From assembly GCA_016874005.1 (NCBI GenBank), contig VGVQ01000007.1:112020-176019 (forward strand): 64,000 bases of DNA, written 5' to 3'. The translations under genes were made by a program, and so were the position numbers. Below the pieces are notes generated by a model that was given only the letters and a program-made list of their open reading frames with translations, was not told where the DNA came from and made no database searches. Positions 10,501-18,762 of this stretch are shown here, piece by piece; the stretch's first letter is position 1, and the number at the start of each line of letters is the position of its first letter. Source of the stretch: Gemmatimonadota bacterium. Lineage in GTDB: Bacteria > Gemmatimonadota > Gemmatimonadetes > Gemmatimonadales > GWC2-71-9.

Positions 10501-10607
10501 ACGTGATCAAGATCAAGCCGCCGCTGTGCTTCGGTGTCGACGACGCCGATCGGCTGGTTGAGGCGATGGACCGGATTCTCGGCGAGGACGCTTGCCGCCG
10601 TCCCTGA
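7524..10607 (+). CDS. Three-domain fusion: APH-type kinase, M23 peptidase-like, class III aminotransferase
   Basis: 1027 residues in three modules. Residues about 25-350 form an aminoglycoside-phosphotransferase/choline-kinase fold with catalytic YNDANDYN near 210 (Tyr where the family usually has His) and the metal Asp in VIDFGD. Residues about 430-560 are a lysostaphin-type M23 domain with HLGLD near 449, HGHL and HVHF near 543, so the zinc ligands look intact. Residues about 610-1020 are a class III PLP aminotransferase or phospho-lyase with DEVQVGFGRVG and the Lys in VVMGKPAGNGHP near 863. The fusion resembles the hydroxylysine kinase / ethanolamine-phosphate phospho-lyase pairing, so phosphorylation of an amino alcohol followed by PLP-dependent elimination is a reasonable inference. 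The role of the M23 module is unknown. Confidence 0.88.
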   Translation: MSSDGSDLAAPVVYHPPTVELGALAGFVRLRYGLTGELEPLPSERDLNFKVAMPTGDYVVKVANIAESRALLEVQAEALERVANAGVPGPRLVKASTGERLVALEAPGGPYLVRVLTWVDGVPLATINPKGPATLRSLGQLLGRIDVALAGWDPPAARRHLKWDLARADWIEGHWERIEDPERRAMAMRLFGPYRSQVLPRWGDLRQSVIYNDANDYNVLVAAGPEEPRAVSGVIDFGDLVRSATVGDLAIGCAYAMLDSADPLAAAGAVVAGYQEVDPLSEFELEALYPLILARLVTSAVNSALQRSAAPENEYLLISEQPVWRLLERLDEIHPRFGWYRLRQAAGVEPCPRSARVRRWIEANHDAAMPIIPTPDPILPPRVDLSVGSPFLDDLRLAHDEPRLTERIDGLRRQVDARYAVGEYDEARLVYTSAPFQTAGWDGPEWRTVHLGLDLFAEVGTPVRTPIAGRVHSVRNNAGPLDYGPTVIVEHRVKDDAGPFVFYTLHGHLDLETLRDMHPGLPLNAGATVGRLGSPAVNGGWSPHVHFQVIVDLLDRPGEFPGVARPSERLTWLSLSPPPNDLAGVARTRRRDELTDESILARRRLLMGGNLSVSYRRPLHIVRGWMQHLYDASGRRFLDAVNNVPHVGHCHPRVVEAGRRQMAVLNTNTRYLHETVVRYAERLTATLPKPLSVCYFVNSGSEANELALRLAWARTGRRGTIVVDGAYHGNTATLVSLSPYKCEGPGGTGLAPFARKVPLPDRYRGRHRTGEDQLGERYAEYLSEAIGSLEREGHGAAAFLCESILSCGGQIVLPDGYLAAAYRRIRAAGGLAIADEVQVGFGRVGRRFWGFETQDVVPDIVVMGKPAGNGHPLGVVATTPEIAASFANGMEFFSTFGGNPVSAAIGLAVLETIDDEDLQSRADIVGSHLLARLGELKAKHPPVGDVRGMGLFVGVELVGSPERRDPNPAAASYLANRMRDAGILVSTDGPDHNVIKIKPPLCFGVDDADRLVEAMDRILGEDACRRP

Positions 10608-10738
10608 CCCGCGGGAGCGGAGCAATCGGTGCCGGCGACCTCCACTGCGGGTTCCCTCGACCTGGCACTCCGCTTTATCTCCGCCCGCGCAAGGGACCCG
10701 ATCTCGAGGTCTGACGCCCGAGCATTCTAGACGATAAG

Positions 10739-11381
10739 TTGGCGAATCAAGCCGGCCCGACGCCGGCTTTCACCAGGTGGGGTCTCGACATCTTGGTGGT
10801 CGTCAATACTCGCCGCGGGCCGGTCCAGCGCTGGGCCAAGCTCGCCGTGATCGCCGCTGCCTTGGTCGCGTTCCTGGGCCAGACGGGGGAGTTCCAGGCT
10901 CAAGGCCTCGCCTCGGCCATCGCGTCGCTCGCCGAGCGCCCGCCGAGCTTTGCGTAGCTGGCCAACCAGGCATTGCGGTTGCCTGCCGGGCCGGCCGGCG
11001 GCCAGCCGCGATTCGGTGTTGCTAGCCAACCCAGCGCCGCCGGCGGCGACGACGCCGACCGGGTCGCCAATCTGGTGGTGACCAAAACCGGCCCCGCGCT
11101 TGGCAGGCCGGGGGCTCTATGACTTTGCCCTTCGCTGGGACGCCGGGGTGATCGGGAGTTCGCTCTGGAGCGGCGGCAGGCAGCACGGCGTCGGCTTGGA
11201 ACTCGGGCGGGCGGTAGTGAAGAACTTCCGGGCCGCGATCGGCTACAACGTCTTCGGATTTCGGGATGGCGGCTTGGTCGGCGACGGCTCGCAGACCGAT
11301 CGCGGATTCTATCTCCACTTCGGATTCAAGTTCGACGAGGATACCTTCCGCCAGTTGGCGGGCGACTCCCGCCGCCGCTAG
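10739..11381 (+). pseudogene. Decayed surface protein gene: signal peptide, DUF11 scrap, outer-membrane beta-barrel C-terminus
   Basis: Three scraps of what looks like one large cell-surface gene lie in order. At about 10790-10930 a signal-peptide-like stretch (RWAKLAVIAAALVAFL) is stopped by TAG. At about 11010-11120 another frame reads DDADRVANLVVTKTGPAL, typical of DUF11/CARDB-like repeats, then hits a stop. From 11100 a frame reads a beta-barrel end (YNVFGFRDGG, then GFYLHFGFKFDED) and ends at 11381. Such proteins normally exceed a thousand residues, so internal deletions have removed almost everything. This explains most of the 830-base gap between the fusion gene and the next operon; I see no intact gene in it. 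Confidence 0.6.
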
Positions 11382-11437
11382 CCGAGTTGCTGTCGCGCCC
11401 GCCGTTAGGGGGCCCGAGGCCAAGGAGGCAGTGACGA

Positions 11438-11977
11438 ATGGACCGACGAGACCTGGTCAGGTGGCTTTCGGGGTTCGCGGCGGCGGGGTGGATGGCGCCG
11501 CTGCCGGGCGCGGAGCGGGTTCGGCTCGCCGAGTTGCTCCCCCGCTCCGGCGGCGCCGCCGCCTTCACGCCGGCACAAGCGGCTCTCGTCGCGACCCTGG
11601 CGGATGTCATCATCCCCCGCACCGACACGCCCGGAGCGCTCGACGTCGAAGTCCCCGGTTTCATCGCCCGGCTCACGACGGACTGGTACTCGGACGAGGA
11701 AGCGACCCAGCTGCGGCGGGGGCTCGACGCCATCGACGCTTTGGCGCGGGCCCGGTTCGGCGGGACCGTGCTCTCGCTCTCCGAGCCGAATCGCACCGCG
11801 CTGCTCGAGTCGCTCGACACCGCCACGGGTCAGCCCGGATCGGCGGAGCACACCTTCGCTCGAATCAAGTCCCTCACGGTGTACGGCTACTTCACCTCGG
11901 AGCGGGTCCAGACCGAGGTCTTGAAGACCGAGATCGTTCCCGGTCGGTTCGACGGGTGCATCCCGATCCCGGGTTGA
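11438..11977 (+). CDS. Gluconate 2-dehydrogenase subunit 3 family protein (Tat-exported partner of GMC enzyme)
   Basis: 179 residues. The N-terminus DRRDLVRWL followed by a hydrophobic stretch looks like a Tat signal. The body (LVATLADVIIPRTDTPGALD, then YGYFTSE near residue 150) matches the Gluconate_2-dh3 family. In known systems this small subunit carries the Tat signal and hitch-hikes the FAD subunit to the periplasm. The GMC gene follows after 3 bases, which supports a two-subunit periplasmic dehydrogenase. A cytochrome c subunit is not seen in the window. Confidence 0.87.
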   Translation: MDRRDLVRWLSGFAAAGWMAPLPGAERVRLAELLPRSGGAAAFTPAQAALVATLADVIIPRTDTPGALDVEVPGFIARLTTDWYSDEEATQLRRGLDAIDALARARFGGTVLSLSEPNRTALLESLDTATGQPGSAEHTFARIKSLTVYGYFTSERVQTEVLKTEIVPGRFDGCIPIPG

Positions 11978-11980
11978 GCG

Positions 11981-13672
11981 ATGCCCCGCCACCAACCCAA
12001 TCGGTTCGACGCCATCGTGGTAGGATCGGGAATTACCGGAGGATTCGCGGCCAAGGAGCTGACCGAGCGCGGGCTCAGCACCCTGGTCCTCGAGGCGGGC
12101 CGCCCGATCGACCCGGCCCGCGACTACACCGAGCACGTCCAGCCCTGGGAGATGCGGTTTCGCGGCTACGGCGACCGCCGCGCCCTGGAGCGAGATCAGT
12201 TCATTCAGAAGAACTGCTACGCCTGCGACGAGATGGGGGCGCGGTTCTTCGTCAACGATCGGGAGAACCCCTACACCTTCGACCCGGCCGCCCCGTTCCA
12301 CTGGATCAGGGGACGCCAGGTGGGCGGGCGCTCCATCATGTGGGGCCGCCAGGTCTACCGCTGGAGCGATCTCGACTTCGGGGCGAACCTCGAGGACGGG
12401 CATGGCGTCGACTGGCCGATCCGGTACCCCGACATCGCGCCATGGTACTCCTACGTGGAGCGATTCATCGGCGTCTCCGGGCTGGCCGAGGGCCTGCCCC
12501 AGCTTCCCGACGGCGAGTTCCTGCCGCCGATGGCGTTTCGCTGCCCCGAGCTCCGGGTGCGGGAGGCGGCGGAGCGGGTCTGGGGCCGGGACCGGGTCCT
12601 GACCATGGGACGCTGCGCGGTGCTGACCAGACCGCATAACGGTCGCGCGGCCTGCCACTACTGCGGTCCCTGCGAACGCGGCTGCGTCACCCACTCGTAC
12701 TTCAACAGCCTCGGCTCCACTCTCCCGGCGGCGGCCCGCACCGGGAAGCTGACCTTGCGGCCGAACTCGGTGGTGGAGAGCATCCGCTCCGATCCCCGCA
12801 CCGGGCGCGCCCGAAGCGTCCGGGTCATCGATGCCGAAAGCCACCGGACGATGGAGTTCGAGGGCCGGTTGATCTTTCTCTGCGCCTCGGCGCTCGAGTC
12901 GACCCGTATTCTCCTCAACTCGAGGAGCGACCGGTTTCCCGACGGGTTGGCCAACGACTCCGGACAGCTGGGGCGGAACCTGATGGATCACTGTTTCGGC
13001 GCCGGGGCGCGGGGGACGATGCCCGGGATGCTCGATCGCGACTCGCGGGGGGCTCGGCCTAACGGTGTGTACGTGCCCAGGTTCCGCAACGTACGCGACC
13101 GCCATCCGGGGTTCGTGCGAGGTTACGGCTTTCAGGGCGGCGCCTGGCGGAGCGGCTGGGGTCGCGGCGGGCCCGGCTTCGGGGCGGGCTACAAGCGGGC
13201 GCTGATCAGGGAGAAGGGACCCTGGCGGATGAGCCTGGGGGGCTGGGGCGAGATGTTGCCCCGGCCCGACAACGCGGTCACCCTCGATCCGGTGGTCAAG
13301 GACAGGTGGGGCATCCCCGCGCTCAAGATTCAATGCACCTTCGGACCCAATGAACGAGCGATCCTGGCGGACATCCAGGTCACCGCGGCCGAGATGCTCG
13401 AGGCCGCCGGCGCGACGGAGATCACCAGCTATGACGATCGGCTCCCGCCGGGGCTCTGCATCCACGAGATGGGAACCGCGCGCATGGGCCGAGACCCGAA
13501 GACCTCGGTCCTGAACGGTTGGAACCAAGCGCACGCGGTGCCGAACCTGTTCCTGACCGACGGCGCCTGCATGACCTCGTCCGCCAACCAGAACCCGTCG
13601 ATTACCTACATGGCCCTGACCGCGCGGGCCTGTCATCACGCGGTGGACCTCATCGATCGGAACGAGCTATGA
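11981..13672 (+). CDS. GMC family FAD oxidoreductase (second copy, with Tat subunit)
   Basis: 563-residue paralogue of the gene at 5849, colinear throughout: VVGSGITGG FAD site, GGRSIMWGRQ, CHYCGPCERGC cysteine cluster near residue 226, HEMGTARMG, and NQNPS near the C-terminus. It lacks its own signal and is presumably exported with the Tat subunit encoded just upstream. Downstream it overlaps by 4 bases an exported TIM-barrel isomerase gene, so the operon probably oxidises and then isomerises sugars or cyclitols in the periplasm. The actual sugar is not predictable from sequence. Confidence 0.92.
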   Translation: MPRHQPNRFDAIVVGSGITGGFAAKELTERGLSTLVLEAGRPIDPARDYTEHVQPWEMRFRGYGDRRALERDQFIQKNCYACDEMGARFFVNDRENPYTFDPAAPFHWIRGRQVGGRSIMWGRQVYRWSDLDFGANLEDGHGVDWPIRYPDIAPWYSYVERFIGVSGLAEGLPQLPDGEFLPPMAFRCPELRVREAAERVWGRDRVLTMGRCAVLTRPHNGRAACHYCGPCERGCVTHSYFNSLGSTLPAAARTGKLTLRPNSVVESIRSDPRTGRARSVRVIDAESHRTMEFEGRLIFLCASALESTRILLNSRSDRFPDGLANDSGQLGRNLMDHCFGAGARGTMPGMLDRDSRGARPNGVYVPRFRNVRDRHPGFVRGYGFQGGAWRSGWGRGGPGFGAGYKRALIREKGPWRMSLGGWGEMLPRPDNAVTLDPVVKDRWGIPALKIQCTFGPNERAILADIQVTAAEMLEAAGATEITSYDDRLPPGLCIHEMGTARMGRDPKTSVLNGWNQAHAVPNLFLTDGACMTSSANQNPSITYMALTARACHHAVDLIDRNEL

Positions 13673-14496
13673 TCACCCGCCGGGAGTTCGCCAAGCAGGC
13701 GTTGGCCTCGACCGCGTTGGCGGCGATGCCGGCGACGGACGGAGGGATCGACCGCTTCGGGATCCAGCTCTACACGGTGCGCGATCTCCTGCCGAAGGAC
13801 TTCGAGGGCACCTTGGCCGCCCTGGCGGCCGCGGGCTATCGAGAGGTGGAGTTCGCCGGGTACCACGGGCGGAGCCCGGCCGCCGTTCGCGGCGCGCTCG
13901 ACCGCGCCGGGCTCACCGCGCCGGCGGCGCACGTCGGCCTGGCCGAGATCAAGACTCGGTGGAAGGCAACGCTGGAGACCGCCCGGACCGTGGGTCACCG
14001 ATACCTGGTGCTGGCGTGGCTCGGCCCGGCCGAGCGGCGATCGCTCGACGACTATCGGGCGGTGGCTGACCTCCTCAACCGGGCGGCGAGCGAGGCGAAG
14101 GCGGCCGGGATCGAGGTGGGGTACCATAACCACGACTTTGAGTTCGAGCCCGTCGCGGGGCGGGTCCCCTACGACCTGCTCCTCGGGGCCACCGACCGCT
14201 CCCTGGTCAAGCTCGAGCTCGATCTCTACTGGACCGTCAAGGGCGGGGCCGACCCGCTCCGCTACTTCGCCGCCTGGCCAGGGCGCTTTCCGATGGTCCA
14301 CGTCAAGGACATGAGCCGCGATGCCAGCCAGGCCATGGTGGACCTCGGACAGGGGCGGATCGATTTCTCGAGAATCTTCGCCCACGCCAGGCAGGCGGGG
14401 ATCGTCCACTACTTCGCCGAGCACGATCAGCCCAAAGATGCCCTCGGGTTCGCCCGCGGCGCGGCCCAGTATCTCGAGCGCCTGGAGGCCAGATGA
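13669..14496 (+). CDS. Exported sugar phosphate isomerase/epimerase family protein (TIM barrel)
   Basis: 275 residues beginning MITRREFAKQALAS, a Tat-type signal, followed by an AP_endonuc_2 / xylose-isomerase-like barrel: FGIQLYTVRD at the first strand, YREVEFAGYHG, metal-ligand segments GYHNHDFEF near residue 155 and VHVKDMS near 205, and HYFAEHDQP at the end. The start ATG overlaps the GMC stop (ATGA) and its own stop overlaps the next gene in the same way. It is likely an isomerase or 3-keto-sugar processing enzyme acting on the GMC product. Confidence 0.87.
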   Translation: MITRREFAKQALASTALAAMPATDGGIDRFGIQLYTVRDLLPKDFEGTLAALAAAGYREVEFAGYHGRSPAAVRGALDRAGLTAPAAHVGLAEIKTRWKATLETARTVGHRYLVLAWLGPAERRSLDDYRAVADLLNRAASEAKAAGIEVGYHNHDFEFEPVAGRVPYDLLLGATDRSLVKLELDLYWTVKGGADPLRYFAAWPGRFPMVHVKDMSRDASQAMVDLGQGRIDFSRIFAHARQAGIVHYFAEHDQPKDALGFARGAAQYLERLEAR

Positions 14497-15347
14497 CCGA
14501 CCGTGACGACGGGCTCCTCACCCGCCGGCAGTCGCTCGGCACGCTGGCCGGATCGGCCGCGGCGTTGAGCGGATGGCGCCCGATGCCCCTGCCCGGCCGG
14601 CTCCGCCAGTCGGTCTGCCAATGGTGTTACGCCAAGATCCCGCTCGACGACTTGTGCCGGAGCGCCCGGGAGATCGGGCTCGAGTCGGTGGAGCTGCTCG
14701 ACGAGCGGCAGTGGCCGGTGGCCAGGAAGCACGGCCTCACCTGCGCCATGGCCAACGGGCCCACCGAGATCGAGGTGGGCTTGAACCGGCCCAACGAGCA
14801 CGACCGATTCGTTCGGGAATCTGAGCGGTTGATTCCATTGGTGGCCCAGGCGGGACTCCCCAACATGATCGTGTTCTCCGGCAACCGCGGCGGGATGAGC
14901 GACGGCGAGGGCCTCGAGAATTGCGCCAAGGGTCTGGCCCGGATCGTTCCGATCGCCGAACGCCACGGGGTGACGGTCTGCATGGAGCTGCTCAACAGCA
15001 AGGTCGATCACCTCGACTACCAGTGCGACCGAACGGCCTGGGGTGTCGAGCTGGTCAAGCGGGTGGGCTCACCGCGGTTCAAGCTCCTCTACGACATCTA
15101 TCACATGCAGATCATGGAGGGCGACGTGATCCGGACGATCCGCGACAACTTCGCCCACATCGCTCACTTCCACACCGGGGGCGTGCCGGGTCGCGCCGAG
15201 ATCGACGAGAGCCAGGAGTTGAACTATCCGGCGATCATGCGGGCGATCGCGGACTTGGGCTTTCGCGGCTTCATCGGGCAGGAGTTCATCCCGCGGCGGG
15301 ATCCGATGACCTCGTTGCGGCAGGGGGTGAGGATCTGCGATGTCTGA
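14493..15347 (+). CDS. Hydroxypyruvate isomerase-like TIM-barrel protein (Tat signal)
   Basis: 284 residues. A TRRQSLGTLAGSAAAL segment near residue 10 suggests Tat export. The barrel opens with QSVCQWCYAKIPL, a typical start of Hyi-like proteins, and contains VELLDERQW, the metal-site region CMELLNSKVDH near 170, LLYDIYHMQIMEG near 205 and FIGQEFIPRRDP at the end. Family members interconvert hydroxypyruvate and tartronate semialdehyde or related keto sugars. It is the second isomerase of the GMC operon, coupled by 4-base overlap upstream and an 8-base overlap with the truncated oxidase gene downstream. Confidence 0.87.
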   Translation: MTDRDDGLLTRRQSLGTLAGSAAALSGWRPMPLPGRLRQSVCQWCYAKIPLDDLCRSAREIGLESVELLDERQWPVARKHGLTCAMANGPTEIEVGLNRPNEHDRFVRESERLIPLVAQAGLPNMIVFSGNRGGMSDGEGLENCAKGLARIVPIAERHGVTVCMELLNSKVDHLDYQCDRTAWGVELVKRVGSPRFKLLYDIYHMQIMEGDVIRTIRDNFAHIAHFHTGGVPGRAEIDESQELNYPAIMRAIADLGFRGFIGQEFIPRRDPMTSLRQGVRICDV

Positions 15348-16416
15348 CCGGAAGGTGTTGCGGCGCGATTTCCTGGCGATGCTCGCCGCCAGTCCGGCGT
15401 TCGCCGGCTCATTGCCCGGCGAACCGCGTCTCGACCAGGCGGTCCAAGGGCTGATCGCCGCCCCGGACCAGGCCATCAACGTCTTCGACTTCGAGGCGGT
15501 GGCCCGGAAGAAGCTCCCGCCGGCCCATTTCGGCTACCTCGCCACCGGGACCGACGACGACGCGACCCTCAGAGCCAACCGCGATGGCTACGGCCGTTAT
15601 GCGCTCAGGGTCCGCCGGATAGTCGACGTCCGGGAGACCGACACCTCGGTGAATCTCTTCGGGACTCGATGGGAGACCCCGATCGCCCTGGCCCCGGTCA
15701 GCAGCCATCGGGCGTTCCATCCCGAAGGAGAGCTGGCCGTGGCGCGGTCGAAGCGATACCTCCAGATCTTGTCCACGGCCACGACGACGGCCCTCGAGCG
15801 GGTCAACGAGGCTCGAGGCGAGCCGGTCTGGTATCAACTCTACCCGACCGATCAGTGGTCGGTGACCCGCGGATTGGTAGACCGAGTCGCCGCGGCCGGG
15901 TGCACCGTGATGGTGTTGACGGTCGACTTGCATCCGGGGAGCAACCGGGAGACCCTGGCCCGCGCCCAGCGGGTCGACCCGCGGGACTGTACCAAGTGTC
16001 ACGCCACCGATCCGCTCCGGTCGGCGATCGGGTGGTATCGGAAGCCGATGTTCCAGGGACTCGAGGACGCCCGCAAGGTGACCCGGGTCCCCGCTCTCGA
16101 GGTGTCCGGCGACGATCGACGCCGCCAGCTCGGGCGTGATCTCCCGGTACCAGATGTTGTCGGGCTGCACGACCACCGTACACCCGTCGTCGCATCGGCC
16201 CAGACAGCGCGTGCGCGCAGTATGAACCCGTCGATCGAGTCCGCGCGCCGCCAACGCTCGACGCAACGCGATTGTCACGGCGTCCGCCCCCCGCTCGGAG
16301 CAACTGTCACCGTTGCAGAGGAGGACGAGTTTCTCCGTCCCGGTCAGGTCCCAGGTCGTCATCGCGTGCTCTCGGAAGGGGGTGACATTCAGCGGGCCTC
16401 CGGGGGACCCACGTGA
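15340..16416 (+). pseudogene. Alpha-hydroxy-acid oxidase (FMN lactate-oxidase family), truncated at about 16,100
   Basis: The frame starts MSDRKVLRRDFLAML (Tat-like signal) and is a clear FMN-dependent alpha-hydroxy-acid dehydrogenase for about 250 residues: FGYLATGTDDD, APVSSHRAFHPEGE, WYQLYPTDQW, VLTVDLHPGSN and YRKPMFQGLED. The match then stops. The remaining hundred residues to the TGA at 16416 are the reverse complement of a ferredoxin gene on the other strand. The missing half carries the catalytic His and Arg and the FMN phosphate site, so the product should be inactive. It was the last gene of the GMC/isomerase operon. Confidence 0.8.
16095..16362 (-). pseudogene. Thioredoxin-like (2Fe-2S) ferredoxin, C-terminus lost at junction
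   Basis: From an ATG at 16362 the minus strand encodes a thioredoxin-fold [2Fe-2S] protein: LVLLCNGDSC, then RCLGRCDDGCTVVV and PDNIWYREITPELA, the usual order of cluster cysteines and the WY motif. The family match ends near HLESG. The frame stays open to 15409 but there it reads antisense through the truncated hydroxy-acid oxidase, so the natural last residues and stop are gone. It begins 26 bases after the WD40 gene and was probably the last gene of the cbi metal operon. The cluster-binding core may still fold. Confidence 0.65.
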
Positions 16417-17399
16417 ACGACGCCGCGCTCGGTGCCGATGGCGATGCGCGACCCGTCCGGCGCCCACGCGAGCTGGCTCACGGACACCTTGCCCTGCAAC
16501 TCGCCGATCGCCCGGGTCTTTTTTCCTGGGAGCCAAAACAAAACCGCCCCGTCCGCGCCGCCCGACGCCAGCATCGGCCCCGCAGGTTCATAGCTCAGCG
16601 CGGTCACGGCGGCCTCGTGCCCCTCGAGCGATTGCGGCGTGGTTCCTTCGGGGCTCTTGCGGCAGTCCCAGACGGTGACCGCGGGTGCTCCACCGGTCGC
16701 GAGCCAACGTCCGTTGGCGTCCCACGCCAGTTGTCGGACCTTGGTCGGATAGCCCGACATCATCAGCGATTGCCCGGTCTTGGTAATCCAGAAGTGGACA
16801 GTGCAGTCCTGATCGCCGGTGGCGATGAACCGGCGATCCGGGCTCCAGGCAATGGTGAGTACCGAGCCCGTCCACGGATATCGCGCCATCGGTTCGTCCT
16901 CGCCCACCCGCCACCGCAGCATCTCGCCGTACCCGGCCGAGGCGAGCGATTCGCCGTTAGGCTCCCAGGCCAGCGCGGAGACGGTGCTCGGATGGGGTCC
17001 GAGCCGTCTGAGGATCTCGCCCTGCGGCCCCAGGAGAAGGACATGGCGTCCGCCCGCCGCGGCCAACACCGATCCATCCGGCCGCCAGTCCAGATGCTCC
17101 ATCCACGTGGCCCCTCCGGGAGTTTCCACCAGCAACTCGCCGGACTCCCCTCGCCACAGCCGCACCATGCCGTCCTGGCCCGCCGTCGCCAATCCACCGG
17201 GAGACCGGCCCCATGACGCGGCCGTGTTCCCGAATCCGTGACCAAGCAGCTCCGCGGCGACCCGACCGGTCTCACCCTCGAAGACGAGGATCGGCCCCTC
17301 GACGGGGACGGCCGCCAACCAGCGACCATCCGGCGACCACGTTAGGCAGACGACGTGATTGGCCAACTCGGCACGCCAGCTCCGTTGGGGGCGACTCAC
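16389..17399 (-). CDS. WD40 repeat protein linked to COG0523 GTPase
   Basis: 336 residues made almost entirely of WD40-like blades, with recurring LTWSPDGRWLAA, LAWEPNGESLASAG, IAWSPDRRFIATGD and LAWAPDGSRIAIG strands; about seven blades are recognisable. There is no signal peptide. The start is GTG with AGAGGG a few bases upstream, 13 bases after the GTPase gene. WD40 proteins next to COG0523 metallochaperones are, as I recall, a known association in zinc-related clusters; a scaffold or sensor role for the GTPase is inference. Confidence 0.85.
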   Translation of the reverse strand: MSRPQRSWRAELANHVVCLTWSPDGRWLAAVPVEGPILVFEGETGRVAAELLGHGFGNTAASWGRSPGGLATAGQDGMVRLWRGESGELLVETPGGATWMEHLDWRPDGSVLAAAGGRHVLLLGPQGEILRRLGPHPSTVSALAWEPNGESLASAGYGEMLRWRVGEDEPMARYPWTGSVLTIAWSPDRRFIATGDQDCTVHFWITKTGQSLMMSGYPTKVRQLAWDANGRWLATGGAPAVTVWDCRKSPEGTTPQSLEGHEAAVTALSYEPAGPMLASGGADGAVLFWLPGKKTRAIGELQGKVSVSQLAWAPDGSRIAIGTERGVVHVGPPEAR

Positions 17400-17412
17400 C
17401 GGACCCTCTCAA

Positions 17413-18762
17413 TCACGCGAGGCATGCGGAGAATCCGGACGTCAGCGCGGCCCGGTCGAGATTGCGCCCGATGAAGATCAGCCTGTTTTTTCGGGGCTCC
17501 TGGCCCCAGGGACGATCCGGCCGGCCGTCGAACAGCATGTGGACACCCTGAAACACGAATCGCCGCGATTCGTTCTGGAAACTCAACACGCCCTTCATCC
17601 GGAAGATGTCGGTCCCCTGTTCCTGCAGCAGTCGGCCAAGCCACTTGTTGAATCGCTTCAGATCGAGGTCACCGGCGGTCGTGATCCCCACCGAACTGAC
17701 TTCTTCGTCATGTTCGTGATCCGGTTTGAACTCTCGGGTCACGAGCGGGACCACCACGCCACTGGGCCCCCGCAAGGCCAACTGGAATTCATCGGGATGA
17801 TGTTCGGTGAACAGGGCGTATCGCCCCCCGGTCTCGATGGTCACCACGAAACCGCTCGGCGCTTCGGTCAGGTGCAGCGTGGTCAAATGGTCGCCCGGCC
17901 GCACCTCGCGCCCTGGTTTCACGTCGGTGGCGTCACCCGAGAAGCCCAGCACGGCGGTCATCGTCACCCGTTCGAGCTCATCTCCATCGCCAGCGGGAAC
18001 AGGCACGACGCAGAGCCCCATCGTCGGATCCGGGCCTTCCTGGAGCACCAGGTCGTATCGACCGGCTGCGAGTTCGACGACGCCGCCCCACTCGAACGGG
18101 TACTCCGGCTCGAGGAACCGGGGATCGACTTCCATGGCACGGTCGAGGTTGAAGCCGCCAACTTCAAGGAGGTTCTGGACGGGCACCTCGGCGTTCCGAG
18201 CCCGGACCACCCGGGCCGCCGCGTTCATCGAGCGAACCCGCATCTCGAGCCGATCGAGGTCGTCGGGCGACACCAGGTCGGTCTTGTTGAGCACGATCAC
18301 GTCCGCGAACGCGATCTGTTCCTTGACTTCGTCACTCTCGTCGATATGCTGCCAGACATGCTTGGCGTCGACCATCGTGACGATCCCGTCGAGTCGAAGC
18401 CGACCCTGCATCTCGTCATCGACGAAAAAGGTCTGCGCCACGGGCCCTGGATCGGCCATTCCGGTCGTTTCGATGAGGATGTAGTCGAACCGGTCCTTCC
18501 GTTTCATCAGGTTGCCGAGAATGCGGATCAGGTCGCCTCGGACGGTGCAGCAGATGCAGCCGTTGTTCATCTCGAAGATTTCTTCTTCGGCCCCGATGAC
18601 GAGTTCCTGGTCGACGCCGACCTCGCCGAACTCGTTTTCGATCACGGCAATCCGCTTACCGTGTTGCTCGGTGAGAATCCGGTTCAGCAGCGTCGTCTTC
18701 CCCGACCCGAGGAACCCGGTGAGCACAGTGACAGGAACTCGGGTGTCCGGTGCGGCAGTCAT
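17413..18762 (-). CDS. COG0523/CobW-family GTPase metallochaperone
   Basis: 449 residues. Walker [10 protein letters not shown] near residue 16, the metal-binding CxCC motif in [11 protein letters not shown] near 68, [10 protein letters not shown], the GTP-specificity NKTD near 160, and a CobW_C domain in the second half with a short acidic His patch (DHEHDEE). These GTPases deliver zinc or cobalt to client proteins. The start ATG overlaps the stop of the upstream ferredoxin-like gene. The cbiMNQO transporter and a Fur/Zur-type regulator nearby place it in divalent metal homeostasis; which metal is not decided by sequence. Confidence 0.93.
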   Translation of the reverse strand: MTAAPDTRVPVTVLTGFLGSGKTTLLNRILTEQHGKRIAVIENEFGEVGVDQELVIGAEEEIFEMNNGCICCTVRGDLIRILGNLMKRKDRFDYILIETTGMADPGPVAQTFFVDDEMQGRLRLDGIVTMVDAKHVWQHIDESDEVKEQIAFADVIVLNKTDLVSPDDLDRLEMRVRSMNAAARVVRARNAEVPVQNLLEVGGFNLDRAMEVDPRFLEPEYPFEWGGVVELAAGRYDLVLQEGPDPTMGLCVVPVPAGDGDELERVTMTAVLGFSGDATDVKPGREVRPGDHLTTLHLTEAPSGFVVTIETGGRYALFTEHHPDEFQLALRGPSGVVVPLVTREFKPDHEHDEEVSSVGITTAGDLDLKRFNKWLGRLLQEQGTDIFRMKGVLSFQNESRRFVFQGVHMLFDGRPDRPWGQEPRKNRLIFIGRNLDRAALTSGFSACLA

